Part shown: positions 32,736 through 44,183 of the stretch, piece by piece | Layout: every line of letters begins with the position of its first letter | How positions within the stretch are numbered: position 1 is the first letter of the stretch | Assembly: GCA_034231615.1 (NCBI GenBank) | Contig: CM067318.1 | Span: 35,435,382 to 35,499,381, forward strand | Direction of reading: 5' to 3' | Length of the DNA: 64,000 nt | Origin: Meghimatium bilineatum | Lineage: Eukaryota; Mollusca; Gastropoda; Stylommatophora; Philomycidae | Program-made: the position numbers and the translations under genes | The notes under the pieces: model-generated | Seen by the model: only the letters and a program-made list of their open reading frames with translations | The model's database searches: none | Told to the model about the DNA's origin: nothing

Positions 32736-32882
32736 TTCCTGTTGTGTGATCTGCTGAGGGGCCAGTACCCGATGATGATGTAGGGCCTTTTTGTCTTGTC
32801 CAGTCTAACTGATCTGTTGTTAGTTGAGTCCATTGACAGAAGTCTTTCTCAAAGTCGCAGTTTAATACTTGTGCCGTAGTGG
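32736..32882 (-). CDS. MAM-A, first exon
   Basis: A 147-nt exon, phase 1 to phase 1, with acceptor TCTTTTAG and donor GTAAGC. It encodes TTAQVLNCDFEKDFCQWTQL, DQLDWTRQKGPTSSS and GTGPSADHTTG. It is the most upstream exon of this gene that I can identify; the preceding exon must end in phase 1. Confidence 0.93.
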
Positions 32883-33289
32883 CTAAAAGAAAAGAAATAC
32901 CAGAATGAACTCATGTAAATGCAATGTTAGTTTATTGTGTCCTGACTATATTGTTTCCATTGAGCAAGTGTTGCTGTTATTGTCATTATCGTTGTCGTTT
33001 TTCTGACACTTCAATTAAATTTTAAAGACTACAAATGAAATAATATTTGTAAAACAATTGACTTCTTGATTTAAAAAATTAAAAATAAATAGCTGAGCTC
33101 CTATAATCAGGATGAAATTGTATGTATATCAGGGCTGTGCCGTGCTCTGATGCAGAGGGGCGGCCGCATCATGCGGCACCAATCAAAATACATTTAAGGA
33201 GTGGCATTTCAAAGAAATACCTTTCAAGGGGACCAATATTTCAAAGACCTGAATAATACTGAGAAAATTTACCACAGAGTCCTTATTTA

Positions 33290-33785
33290 CGGTATATATA
33301 TTTATAGTCTAATTATGAATTTAACACCATTTATAAATGTATAGTTTCTCATCATGGACCTAACAATATTCATGTATTTTATAGTGTCTCATTATGGACA
33401 TAACAAAATGTATATATTTACAGTGTCTCATCTTGGACCTAACACCGTATAAATATTTATAGTATCTCATCAGGGACCTTACACCATTTAGCCTATATAT
33501 TTATAGTGTCTCATCAGGGACTTTATACCATTTAGCCTATACATTTATAGTGTCTCATCAGGGACCTAACGTCATATAAATATTTATATTGTCCCATAAT
33601 TGATCTAACACCATATAAATATCTATAGTGTCTCATCAGGGACCTAACATACATATATACTTACAGTATCTCATCAGGGATCTCAAACCATATATATATT
33701 TATAATGTCTCGTCATGGACCTAATACCATATATATATATATATATATATTTATAGTTTCTCATTAAGGACCTAACATCATATTC
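33290..33785. repeat. AT-rich minisatellite, period about 44 bp, about 11 units
   Basis: Units resemble tttatagtgtctcatcaggg followed by acctaacaccatataaatat, with drift. A TA run is embedded near 33730. Confidence 0.9.
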
Positions 33786-34075
33786 TACCATATTTCACAC
33801 AATGCGTCTCAGTTGCGTGGCAAATGGGGAAAAAATATCGAGACTACAACGATGCAATGCACACACAGCAATGGTCAAAAGGAAAACCAGTATATACGTA
33901 GCAGTGCATTTGTGCCCTAGGAGTTCGTAAGAATCTCAAAATCCCAATTCGCGTGATATAGATCTGTTTTCAAGCGGAATGTAAATTATGCTGTTTACGT
34001 AGTGCTGACAAGGTCACTGGGCGTATACATGATGTTTTATTTAATTATTTTATCTATTTGCAAATGTTAAGTATT

Positions 34076-34377
34076 ACATTCAACGATCTAGTTATAAATA
34101 AGTGATGTGTGCTGTATTCAAATATCCATGTACAAACGAGTGTTGTGTATTACATTCAACGATCTAGTTATAAATGAGTGGTGTGTACGACATTCAAATA
34201 TCCATGTACATATGAGTGTTGTGTATTACATTCAAAGATCTAGTTATAAATGAGTGGTGTGTACGACATTCAAATATCCATGTACATATGAGTGTTGTGA
34301 ATTACATTCAAAGATCTAGTTATAAATGAGAGACGTGTGTACGACATTCAAATATCCATGTACAAATGAGTGTTTTC
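34076..34377. repeat. Satellite array of about 78 bp units
   Basis: Four units of gatctagttataaatgagtg, gtgtgtacgacattcaaata, tccatgtacatatgagtgtt, gtgtattacattcaaa. Interrupted at 34378 by a SINE-2. Confidence 0.9.
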
Positions 34378-34663
34378 TTCTTCGTCTTCTTCTACGTTCA
34401 TTCTAAAACTCCTGCATATTAGCCTGATGTAATCTGCAGAACATAATGCGTTTTATCATGTTTTACAGCATTGCTGCGATATCCGCGCCTTTCGGCCTGG
34501 TACACCCATTTCAACATTGCTGTGGGACATTTTGACTCTATATAGGATGAGACAGCCAACTCCATCCCATAACCTCCTAGTCGCCTTTTACGACATACGT
34601 GGAAGGCAAACGGTGTTGTTATTCTTTACTCCACGCTCGGACCCCAGCAACATACGGGCCGTT
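34378..34663 (-). mobile_element. SINE-2 inserted in a satellite array
   Basis: Matches 10370-10650 along its length (gccaactccatcccataacc, gtcgccttttacgacatacg, tcttctacgttcattct). Arrays of related short units lie on both sides, so insertion came after the array formed. No clean target duplication. Confidence 0.88.
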
Positions 34664-34920
34664 TTTGTATTGTATTGTGTTATCCCTGTACAAACGGGGT
34701 TTTTGTATTACATTCAACTATCCGTGTACAAAATTGTGTTTCTCATTACATTCAATTATCTGTGTACAAACGGGTGTTCTGTATTACATTCAACTTCCCA
34801 TGTACAAAAACAAGTGTTATGTGGTACACTCAACAAAACATGAACAAAAGAGTGTTATTTACCAGATCGAATTGTCCATGTACAAACGAATGGTATGTAT
34901 TAAATACAATAGTGTATATT
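34664..34920. repeat. Related satellite, units of about 40 bp
   Basis: Six to seven units such as gtgtacaaacgggtgttctg, tattacattcaacttccca. The half-length unit corresponds to half of the 78-bp unit at 34076-34377. Frames through it are repetitive. Confidence 0.85.
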
Positions 34921-35109
34921 ACTGTAATATTGTATATTACTTTCGTATATTCAGATATTTATTTGTTGTTTGTTTGAGAACCCCACGAATTGCGAGCGAT
35001 TAGCTCTTACTTCCTATGTGCAGTGGGGTGGTTTTTCTGAGCTTTCTTTCATAACCTGGAGACTTCAGCTTTCGGCTTAGTGCAATGCCTATTGAAGGGT
35101 CCTTCTACT

Positions 35110-35258
35110 CAGAAGGGTCTATAATTGTATAGATGACATGCTACGAAGCTTTCATAAGATAGTATCAATATAACGGCATGTCATCTACTAAGGTTTTCTG
35201 TTGCATGGATGGTTTGTCTAGTGAGCCATTGGTGTGACCCACAGACGAAACCGTATGC
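35110..35258. repeat. Dispersed repeat R2, copy 1
   Basis: Contains tagatgacatgc (near 35132) and its exact inverse gcatgtcatcta, followed by aaggttttctgttgcatgg and tttgtctagtgagccattgg. Copy 2 is at 39650-39785, with the segment after the hairpin almost unchanged. Confidence 0.8.
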
Positions 35259-35344
35259 GTGTATATTCAGATATAAATGATATAATATAGCACGTATGCT
35301 CATGTATGGATTCAAGTACATCAAATTCTATCGGATTTCCATAT

Positions 35345-35608
35345 GCGAGCAATGCATAAAACATTATAATGACCTAGTACATTCATTAGAGTTTTGCATG
35401 AAACATTCCAATGTCCTCGTATAATCGAGTTTTACATGAAACATTCCAATGTCCTCGTATAATCGAGTTTTGCATGAAACATTCCAATGACCCCGTATAT
35501 TCTAGGCCTGCATGAAAAATTATAATAACCTCGTATATTCGAGAATTCCATGGAACATTCTAATGACCTCGTATATTCGAGTGTTCCATGCAATATTCTA
35601 ATGATATG
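35345..35608. repeat. Minisatellite, period about 39 bp, 6-7 units
   Basis: Units such as catgaaacattccaatgtcc, tcgtataatcgagttttg, with drift at the ends. Confidence 0.92.
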
Positions 35609-35610
35609 TG

Positions 35611-36217
35611 TGTTGAACTTGTGCAGAATTCGTAGTCTTATAATTTATTAATTTCCTTGTTAGAAAGTAAGTTTTGAGGATGATGTAAATGGTACAACAA
35701 TAACAAGACAACAATTACTGTAGCACTACTAACTTGTAATGAAGATGGCAAACAAAAATCCAAGAAAACCTCCTCCTCCTCCCATTTTAGGAGGCGTGAG
35801 GTCAGGCACTTGTTTTATAAATTATTCCGCCAAATGCAAGTACTAAATAGTCTGCGTGTGAACAATGAATCCTATAATATTGAGCCAATAATAGAAAAAA
35901 AACTGTATCAGTCCTCAGGGTGGTAAGTAATTACCACATGTGGCTGAGGACGCTAATTGCTCGTTTATGAAAAGTTGACCAGTTTTTATAGGTAACGGAT
36001 AAGGATAGGTAAACCAAGAGGTTGGTACATGCGAATGATAATGAGGTGTCAGATCTGTGATAAAAAATATAGTATCTATAACCGATTGAGACGAGTAGCT
36101 TAAAACAGATAGCCGTGAAATCGCAGCAGAGCACAGTAATCAGATTAAGATTGGTGATGGAAACGAGGCTGTGACTTATCACAAGCTATAGTTTCATTTT
36201 CAGATCTGTGCGTGTTA
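35611..36217. other. Unannotated stretch
   Basis: No recognised gene or repeat. This and the rest of the right half may be intron or intergenic. Confidence 0.4.
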
Positions 36218-36218
36218 C

Positions 36219-36268
<50 letters not shown>

Positions 36269-36273
36269 TTTTG
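36218..36273. repeat. (TA)n plus poly-T
   Basis: TA dinucleotides run into about 20 T residues. Confidence 0.97.
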
Positions 36274-36689
36274 CTGAAACACTAAGCTCATCTGCTCTTA
36301 GCAATGTTTCTTCCCATGACCGAAGAACAACTTCACTTCAGTTTGGGGGAGGAGGGGGGGGGCTTTAAATAAAGTTACTTTCTTAAAAGGAAGGGGAAGA
36401 TTCAACATTTTTTCTTTACTTATTCTACTTAAAGTATTTACCTAAAACCATTTCTTTCAATATTTTTTCCGGTTTCCGGTACAAAATGAAGGTTGTATTG
36501 TCTCAAGTTTGCGATAGACAGTTGAATGGAGGATTAACACCCCATATTCGTAATAATCCACCATTGTTAATTAATCCGGAATTGTATTTAATGATGCAAT
36601 GATTGTCTACGAAAAATCCTGAACATGGATTGGAAAAACTTTGTCATAAATGAATCAATAAAAGACATATTCAAACAAGTATATGTGTC

Positions 36690-36957
36690 ACCTATTATTA
36701 GAAGACGTTGGTAGTATTTAAGTCATGTGCTTAGATCAGACGAGAATAGATTTACCCGCCAAACTCTGTCATGGTCTGCGACAGGAAAACGAAAACGTGG
36801 AAGACACAGGACAACACTACGAAGAACAATCAAGAACGAGGCAATGCCAATGTGTATTAACACCACACAAGAACTAGAATTTGCAGCGATCCACACGATA
36901 TGGAAAAACATGACTTCTGCCCTATGTTCCGTCCTTGGCACTAAAGGAACACACTAA
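36690..36957 (+). mobile_element. L5 LINE C-terminal fragment
   Basis: Reads TRQTLSWSATGKRKRGRHRT, TLRRTIKNEAMPMCINTTQE and WKNMTSALCSVLGTKGTH then stop, homologous to 19895-20187. 5'-truncated. Confidence 0.88.
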
Positions 36958-36964
36958 ATAACTA

Positions 36965-37235
36965 ATTGCTTTCAATAGTGAAACGACGAAAACGTGCATG
37001 ATTTGGACATGTATGCCGACATGCTTATTTATTAAAAAAAACAATACTGCAGAAAACGTGGAAGAAGCATAGGGGATCAAATAAAAGCATGGCCAGAGAA
37101 CATCAAGGCCTGGTCAGGACCAAATTTTTTCCTCACTCATCCGTATCGTTAAAGATAGAAATCGCTGGAAGAATATGTGTGCTGAAGCATCCAATGGATT
37201 ACGGGCTTATAGGATAGGATTGACCTGATTGTGGT
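36965..37235 (+). mobile_element. LINE C-terminal fragment (type of 55579-56015)
   Basis: ctttcaatagtgaaacgacg, gatttggacatgtatgccga, caatactgcagaaa and gctgaagcatccaatg match 55720-55960 almost word for word. The frame is broken. Confidence 0.85.
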
Positions 37236-37654
37236 TCGGGAGAGTTTGTTATACTTGCAACCCATCAAACACATACACCCCCCCCCCCCACCTAATATAC
37301 GACTCTGCGTCTACCCCTTTCGAACTTAATGACGAACAATGGAGAATGAAGGACGATCAGTTAGCATAAATAGGTTAAAGGTCTAATTGTTTAGGTAGAA
37401 GGCTGTTCATAAATTACGTCACCAATTCGTTGCCAATAGTTGAGCTCCTGTCAACAATCCAGGCGCCCCCTCCCCAAACCGTTTAATCATATATTTGTAA
37501 TGTTACCCCCCCCCCTTTCCCCAATTCAAATGAAAATGATAAAAAAGAAATATCTTATTGATTTCAGGTTTTTAACATATGGAATGAATGTGTACTTTCC
37601 TGCCACAACCTTTAGATAACTAAGCGAAAAAGCGAATGAATATGACTAAACGTT

Positions 37655-38345
37655 AAACATCATCTCTGTCGACCAAGAAAAAACGTTCGACAGAATAAAC
37701 AGAGACATACTATGGAAAACGCTAGAAATATACAGAATCAATGGATAACTACTACACAACATCAACGCAATATACAAAATAATCCAAAGCACGATGAGAG
37801 CAACAGATGGAGTATCAGAATCATTCACAGCAAAAACAGGAGTCCGACAGGGTTGTGCAATGTCGCCTATTCTATTCAACGTCTACATAGTCAGAATTAT
37901 AATAGAAACACAAAGTGAAATGTACAATGAAACAACACAGAACGAAGAACTTGACAACGAAATCAATTAACTGCTTTTCGCTAATGATCAAAGCATCCTA
38001 TATGATGACGAAGATCACTATCAAGAATATGCAATAAATACAATATGAGGATTAACACACAATTGGCAGGAACTATGTAAATAACGAGATCAACAAACCA
38101 TTTAAACATCCACATACAGAACACAAAAATAAAACAAGTCAAAGAGTTCAAATACCTAGGAGGTATCTTCACAGAAGAAGGACCACTCGATAGAGATATA
38201 GAAACAAGTTGTCAAAAGGTAAATGCTGTGGCATACCATCTGTTACCTTTGCTATTGCACCTAAAAATCAACATAGAAGTAAAGAGACAAATGATTAAGA
38301 GTATCTTTATACCACTGCTACCACTATGCTACCAATACCAAACTT
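37655..38345 (+). mobile_element. L4-type LINE RT fragment
   Basis: Reads SVDQEKTFDRINRDILWKTL, AKTGVRQGCAMSPILFNVYI, FANDQ (decayed F/YADD) and KRQMIKSIFIPLLPLCYQYQ, with stops between. Covers RT motifs 2 to 7. Confidence 0.87.
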
Positions 38346-38939
38346 TGTTACATACACGAAATATGTTATACACTAGATAAATGGTGACTTTCAGGGCTGT
38401 AGATATATCTTCAGTAAGAGGGATTTACCTATAAAAAATGTCATACGACAATTTTTATTACAATCTCCTCTTTTTCAATAGATGTTTTATTACATTTAAA
38501 AGAAAAAATCGTATTGGGGATGTTTTTATCCACCTTTTTGCTAAGTTTCTAGAACTAAAAGTAATGACCTGATTTCCTAAGATAGTTTGAATCCTCACAC
38601 TACGCGCCTCGCCTATCTATGGGTTTGGTGGCATTCATGTATATGAGTGTCAGATTATGAAGCAGATATGTAGCACATAGTTTGGTTCATTGGTTTACCC
38701 ATCACGATATTATCTAAGATTATTTTTGTTGTATTATGTACCTGTTACAACCGTACTGACCTCAGTTTCTTCTCAACCATATAACTTTTAACTTTGAAAT
38801 GACTACATGTGATAACATCGTGCCATCAACAAAGGGGCGTATCAACAGATAATAAGATTACTATCCACTCAGTTTTACGTTTGTGTATATTTTTTGTTAC
38901 AAGATACACTTCCATCTTTGAAATGTTATTGAAAACAGA
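38346..38939. other. Unannotated stretch
   Basis: No supported gene or repeat. A short phase-1/phase-1 Thr/Val-rich window near 38744-38790 was considered as a linker exon and not accepted. Confidence 0.4.
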
Positions 38940-39377
38940 GACCTCTTCAACAGTTTGTAAACAAATCTTCTTCTTGTGAACCACGCCGTGTGCTGGTTAT
39001 CATGTCTTTCCACAGTCTTCTATTTCGTGTGCTGTCGAGCATTTCCGATACCGATGTTCTCCCATACCACAATGATAGTTTGTCAAGCATCTTATCCCTT
39101 GGTCTTCCCCTACCTCTCTTGCTCTTCAAATTGTCCCTTGTTACAACGTGTTCTATCTTCCTCTTCTCATGATGTGTCTTTCTGATGCGAGTAAGCAACT
39201 CCTTTTGAATTAACGTCTTTCAAGATATCTTCATTACGCTTTTTATCTGTGCATGGTGTTCTTAACATTTTTCTATAAAATCGCATCTCTGCTGTCTCAA
39301 TATAATTTTTTTCACTGTTCTGCTTAGTGTCCATGATTCACTTTCATACATCAGAATTGGTTCAATATAACTTCTCA
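38940..39377 (-). mobile_element. L3 LINE fragment, left half
   Basis: Minus strand reads LLTRIRKTHHEKRKIEHVVT, KRGRGRPRDKMLDKLSLWYG and LWKDMITSTRRG, preceded by a decayed ESWTLSRTV region. Upstream RT sequence resumes at 39880-40070. Confidence 0.85.
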
Positions 39378-39879
39378 TTACTTGATTCTTGATTAGAAAC
39401 TGGCCTCACAGCACGTGGGGCATTCCCATAAGTGTTCCGCCCTCTGTTCAAACAGCCATTCGACTCAATTATGTTTCGAGTCTAATGCCGCCGAAACAGA
39501 CGTCGACATCAGGGCAAAACTCTGGCCCTGGCGACAGGTTTCTTTGTTGTTCCAACCACCCACACCGTGCCCGTAACTAGTTCAAGCACAACGTCGGCCT
39601 GTCGGAACAACATGGTAACTGTTATCGAAGATTACGACTACGGGATTGTATAGATGACGTGCCGTGAAGCTTCTATAAGAAGATAACCTCAATATAAAGG
39701 CATGTCATCTACTAAGGTTTTCTGTTGCATGGTTGGTTTGTCTAGTGAGCCATTGGTGAGACCCACAGACACAACCGCTTGCACGTTCTCATAACTATCT
39801 CACCTCAACTGACAAAGATATATTACATAGCATGGGTCTTCATCGCATGAAATGTTGCCTTCGCATGGGCATTTCTACA
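39378..39879. mobile_element. Insertion splitting an L3 LINE, contains repeat R2 copy 2
   Basis: About 500 bp with no LINE similarity between two L3 halves in the same orientation. R2 occupies 39650-39785 (tagatgacgtgcc paired with ggcatgtcatcta, then the conserved aaggttttctgttgcatgg). Exact ends are not resolved. Confidence 0.6.
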
Positions 39880-40070
39880 TTTGACTTCTTTAATACATCT
39901 TCCATCTGATGTTATTCATTTACCTAAATGTTTGAATATGTTGACTTACTTCAGACTTATCCCATCTACTTTGATGTTGCATTCTGGAGGACATTTATTC
40001 TTTGATATTACCATTACTTCTGTTTTTCTGCTATTCTGACCACGTCCTTTGTTTTGATTTTCTTTTACAA
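39880..40070 (-). mobile_element. L3 LINE fragment, right half
   Basis: Minus strand reads NSRKTEVMVISKNKCPPECN and IKVDGISLK, then VNIFKHLGK and ITSDGRCIKEVKC, matching KTEVMVISKK...FKYLGTTITADGR at 4510-4660. Confidence 0.82.
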
Positions 40071-40400
40071 TAATATTCAAATAAATCCTACGCACCTGTA
40101 TAAAGTGATCATGATGATGATAGACTCCCTAGGGGCACGCCCTACGTGTTTGTCACTTGTTTTCTATCAAGCGCTTGAGTTATACTATCAGCGCCAGATT
40201 TGTGTTTCTCTGGTATTCCTTGTGATGGGGAAGATTTTCAATGCTTCAGCAAGTCCCATACAAGTGTTGGACTCGATGTTGCTATATGATGTAATGTTAG
40301 GAGTTGGACGGTTTTCTACTCTAGAGTAAGAGTCATGCTGCATATAAAGATATAAAAATACGTAGAAGATTGATTTCATTGTACTCAGGTTTCCATATAT

Positions 40401-40526
40401 TTTATTTTTTGGTTGCGTTCGCTCCATTGTAATCAGCATGGTTATCCGTGCGATTTCCGCCGGGAGCGTGATTACGTTGTGCCACCGTTATGCGCCTTGT
40501 AGGCCTAGCACATCCTATTTCGGCAT
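40401..40526 (-). mobile_element. SINE-3, 126 bp, with perfect 13-bp target duplication
   Basis: Flanked by ggtttccatatat at 40388-40400 and 40527-40539. Minus strand begins CATGCCGAAATAGGATGTGC, contains CGCTCCCGGCGGAAATCG and ends with an A-rich CAACCAAAAAATAAA tail. It starts at the same core position as SINE-1, and equals the 3' module of the composite element. Confidence 0.9.
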
Positions 40527-40531
40527 GGTTT

Positions 40532-40534
<3 letters not shown>

Positions 40535-40611
<77 letters not shown>
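40535..40611. repeat. (TA)n microsatellite
   Basis: Expanded from the TA bases of the SINE-3 target duplication. Confidence 0.97.
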
Positions 40612-40615
<4 letters not shown>

Positions 40616-41154
40616 CTCTCAACAAATTGGCAGTCTGCCTGTCAAGGGCACCACTCATAGCACGTAACTCCGTATATTCTCGCGATAATCCCACAGATCT
40701 TCGAGAAAAGAAGACGTCACGGGCGGGTTTCGAAGTTTTTTTCTCCTTTTTGTTGCATTTTTCGGTGAAACGGAGCCGTGATACCATTTCTTTGCATTGA
40801 TAATTTAATAATTGTGTGTTTTTAATTTCTTGTTTGTATTTGTTTCTTGATAAATGTTGTCATTCTGTCATAACGTTGAAAAAATTATTGTCCCTTTGTT
40901 GTTGTTGTTGTTTTTTTATGTGTCATTTACATTAGTTGTACTATTTGTTAGTAATATTATTTACCAATAATAATATTGCATTATCATGGTTGTTATCGCT
41001 TTTTGCTTTTGTTACTGCGGCACTGTCCACCTTAGATATTCTCTAACCGTTTGGCTATTTCAACTTATTAAAGATCAATGGGATGTTCCAATATATCATG
41101 GTTTGATTTCTAATGCATTTACGAGTCTTTTAACATATTTTAGACATATTAAAT
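40612..41154. other. Unannotated stretch
   Basis: No recognised feature. 40870-41000 partly resembles 21020-21150 (ttattttttacatt...gttattaccattgata...attgcattatcatggttgtta), an uncharacterised dispersed similarity. Confidence 0.4.
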
Positions 41155-41370
41155 GACATGACACCTTGTTGAAAACCTTATTCGAGGGTAGAGTCGAGGG
41201 GTGGCGAGCAAAGGGTAGGCAGATACAAGTTGGAGAGAAACATCACGAGATGGATAGATCACCGTCTACCAGAGTGCACTACCAAATCAAGAGATAGTTC
41301 GTGTTGTAAATTAGTTGAGAACCTCTGTGTCGGAGACAGCATCTGATGATGATGATAAATCTCCAAAAAC
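41155..41370 (+). mobile_element. L1 LINE 3' fragment
   Basis: gacaccttgttgaaaacctt, gagtcgaggggtggcgagca and gtcggagacagcatctgatg match the end of 13018-13751 in the opposite orientation. It ends in a GATGATGAT tail. Frame broken. Confidence 0.85.
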
Positions 41371-42329
41371 ATGTCCTTTTTTTTTAGCCATCGGAGTCTG
41401 GTATCAGATTTGCGATATCGCCTAACTTTATTTCCGTTTGTACATTTTGATACTTCTGCATAGATGATTTCTTCTCAGAGCATTACATATCGCTAATAGT
41501 TGGATCCTTCTGAATATGCGGTAAAAGCTCTGGAAAAACATTCTCATTGTTCAAAAAGATACCTCGTTTTCTTGTTATTCATGTGGATTGGAAACCGTTA
41601 CAACAAACATATGTTTATCTCTCTCCAACTATCTAACTCTCTCTCTCTCCCTCTAAGAGAGACTGTATGTGTTGTGTGTGTGTGTGTGTATTTCAGTGTT
41701 ATAAATTAATGAGAAGATTAGTGGATGTCGATATGAAGTAAGTATTGCACAAGATGTAGACACTAAATAAATATAACACAACACAATGATATCTTACTGA
41801 CATTTAATACCAGAAGATATCGCAAAGTTTATTGTCAACACATGTCACACTTTTTTTTTACAAACCAGGAAAGATGACACAGTTTATCGTCAACTGATGT
41901 CACACTTTTTCCACACTCCCCCCCCCCCCATCCCTAAATGTTGAAGTAGATTACGGACAGCCTCACCCCCCCCCCACCCCGCCCTTTCCCATCCAATGCT
42001 TTGATATTATAAAACTTATATTTTCTTTGTCATCTCTTCTACCGTCCTCAGCCGGTGTCAATTTAATAATATAGTTACAAACGGATATAAGAGACATACG
42101 TAAAACATGTAAAGAACCGAAAGGATTATTGATGGAAAAGTTTCAACATGTTTGTTGAACAGTTCTACTCTATATGGAGTTCGACGAGGAAGCTAACGAA
42201 TATATATTATTCGTGATATTGTATGTCTATTCCGATGGAAGCCACAAGCAAATCATAAATTCAATATTCATTACAACATTGTGTTTTCAATGTTAGACAT
42301 GGTCCCTTACCAAAGAACAAGAGAGAAAA

Positions 42330-42670
42330 ATTACTACGTGTGAAGTGAGGTGTCACATTAAAGCATCAAACAGAACAAGACGATATCATGTGAGGAGTGA
42401 AGAGATTACAAAAACTGTTGGAACAACATTTGTGGTCAAATATATTGAAAGACAGAAACTAAAATGATTCGGCCATTTAATGAGAATGAACCCTTATTTT
42501 CCAGCCACAAGAGGACATGAAAATGAAAACAGCAAGATACAGAAGACCAAGAAGCATGTGGATTGAAGGAGTTGCCAACATTCTGAGACAATAATATTAC
42601 GGCATATCAAGTGACCAAACGCGCCACAGCCCGAAGATTGATTGTCATTCAATTATGCGATGCCTTACAG
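42330..42670 (+). mobile_element. LINE C-terminal fragment, family unassigned
   Basis: Reads VRSEEITKTVGTTFVVKYIE, RQKLK then FGHLMRMNPYFPATRG, the usual post-RT segment, and decays after 42540. Confidence 0.75.
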
Positions 42671-42689
42671 CAAATGCAGAGTGAAGACG

Positions 42690-43090
42690 ATAGAGGGAAA
42701 GATAGGATAGGATAGGATAGGATAGGATAAGATAAGATAGGATATGATAAGATAGGATAGGATAGGGTAGGATAGGATAGGATAGGATAGGATAGGATAG
42801 GATAGGATAGGATAGGATAGGATAGGATAGGGTAGGATAGGATAGGATAGGATAGGATAGGATAGGATAGGATAGGATAGGATAGGATAGGATAGGATAG
42901 GACGGGCGGACGGGCGGGCGGACGGACAGATGAAGAGATAGAAGATAGATAGACAGACAGACAGACAGACATACAGATAGGTAGGTAGGTGGGTGGATGG
43001 GTAGGTAGGTAAGTAGGTAAGTAGGTATGTAGGTATGTAGGTAGGTAGGTAGGTAGGTAGGTAGGTAGGTAGGTAGATATAGATATAGAT
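42690..43090. repeat. Compound microsatellite: (GATAG)n, (GGAC/GGGC)n, (GACA)n, (GTAG)n
   Basis: About 210 bp of GATAG repeats, then GC-rich GGAC-type units, then GATA/GACA and GTAG tetramers. Long open frames cross the reverse strand but are purely repetitive. Confidence 0.97.
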
Positions 43091-44000
43091 AGAATCCATC
43101 GTGGGGTAACTAAGTTCTGTAGTATAGTCACTTGTCCGCCGACCAGAAGACCTGGACTTCAAATTCACTCGTCACTCGTGGTTTCTAAGAACTTCTTTGG
43201 TCCACCCAACCATCAAGAAATGGGTACCAAAATTCATGCGCTGTGAAGGTCGAGGAATGCAGCATCGATACTATGCTGAAAACGACATTAGTTAGGCTGT
43301 TTCTGATAAACCATTGGCTATGCAGCTGAGTTCGTATCGGAATACTGTGTGCTGTGGCGCTGTTAAAGAACACTATTTACCCCTGTCTTTCTATCGTGAC
43401 TGTAGAAGCTATCTTTGTTTTAATGAAAATGTAAGTAGGGTAAACGTAAACTCCAAGCTCAAAAATACGCCCACAGTGCAGCTCAATTCCTTGTATTTTA
43501 ATGCTTACTACGAAAGATATGTATACCTATCTTAGTTCTGATTACAATTACTTAATGATATAGCACATTTATGTTTTACGATTGTAGTTTCATTTTGTGT
43601 ATCATGTTTCACCATATCGTTGTGGTAAATAGGGCATTTAAACTGACTAATAGGCAAGGGACTGTAATTATCTTCCTGGTTTATCTTTCAAAGGTTCTGA
43701 GTAAGTCTTGGAACGCTCACTCTTCTGTCGGCCCAGCTGAGCTAAGGCACAGCCTACGCTTTGTTTCTATGTATCCTTTGGTGATATTTTTTGAAAATCG
43801 TTATGGGTGGAAAGGATTTACCCGTCTTTTGGTTTAATTCTTTTCTTAAGATTTATTTGTTAAAAACCCAGATTGTGGCAAATATGTCCAAAATAACCCC
43901 GACATCCCATATCATGGCTCAAAATCCAAGATCTAGTGAAAACCCCAGCCGTGACCACGCTGAATAATGTCCTACTGTGACTTTTACGTAAGGTTACATG
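43091..44000. other. Unannotated stretch
   Basis: Frames of 62-88 codons occur but show no domain, signal peptide or splice context. I see no gene. Confidence 0.4.
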
Positions 44001-44012
44001 GGAATCACATTT

Positions 44013-44171
44013 CCCTGCCAAAGACGGATGTGTTGGGCCATTTGCTCAACTAAAACGCCAGTACAACGCATTTCCATTTTCTGGACTACATCCTGCTGGA
44101 AATCTAGTAGAACCATCGTCAAGCTACAAGAGAGATCCAGTGGGAGTTTGAGAATGAATGCTGAAGAAGAA
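44013..44171 (+). mobile_element. SINE-1 copy with perfect 12-bp target duplication
   Basis: Flanked by ggaatcacattt at 44001-44012 and 44172-44183. It starts ccctgccaaagacggatgtg and ends tgaatgctgaagaaga. At 159 bp it confirms the boundaries seen at 15500-15656. Confidence 0.93.
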
Positions 44172-44183
44172 GGAATCACATTT

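Noticed and set aside
38744-38790. Possible phase-1/phase-1 Thr/Val-rich linker exon upstream of MAM-A
   Set aside because: Poor acceptor without a pyrimidine tract, very short, and no neighbouring MAM exon to join.
42649-43168. Open frames of 160-167 codons (Ser-Tyr-Pro-Ile-Leu and Tyr-Leu-Pro-Thr repeats)
   Set aside because: Direct translation of pentamer and tetramer microsatellites.
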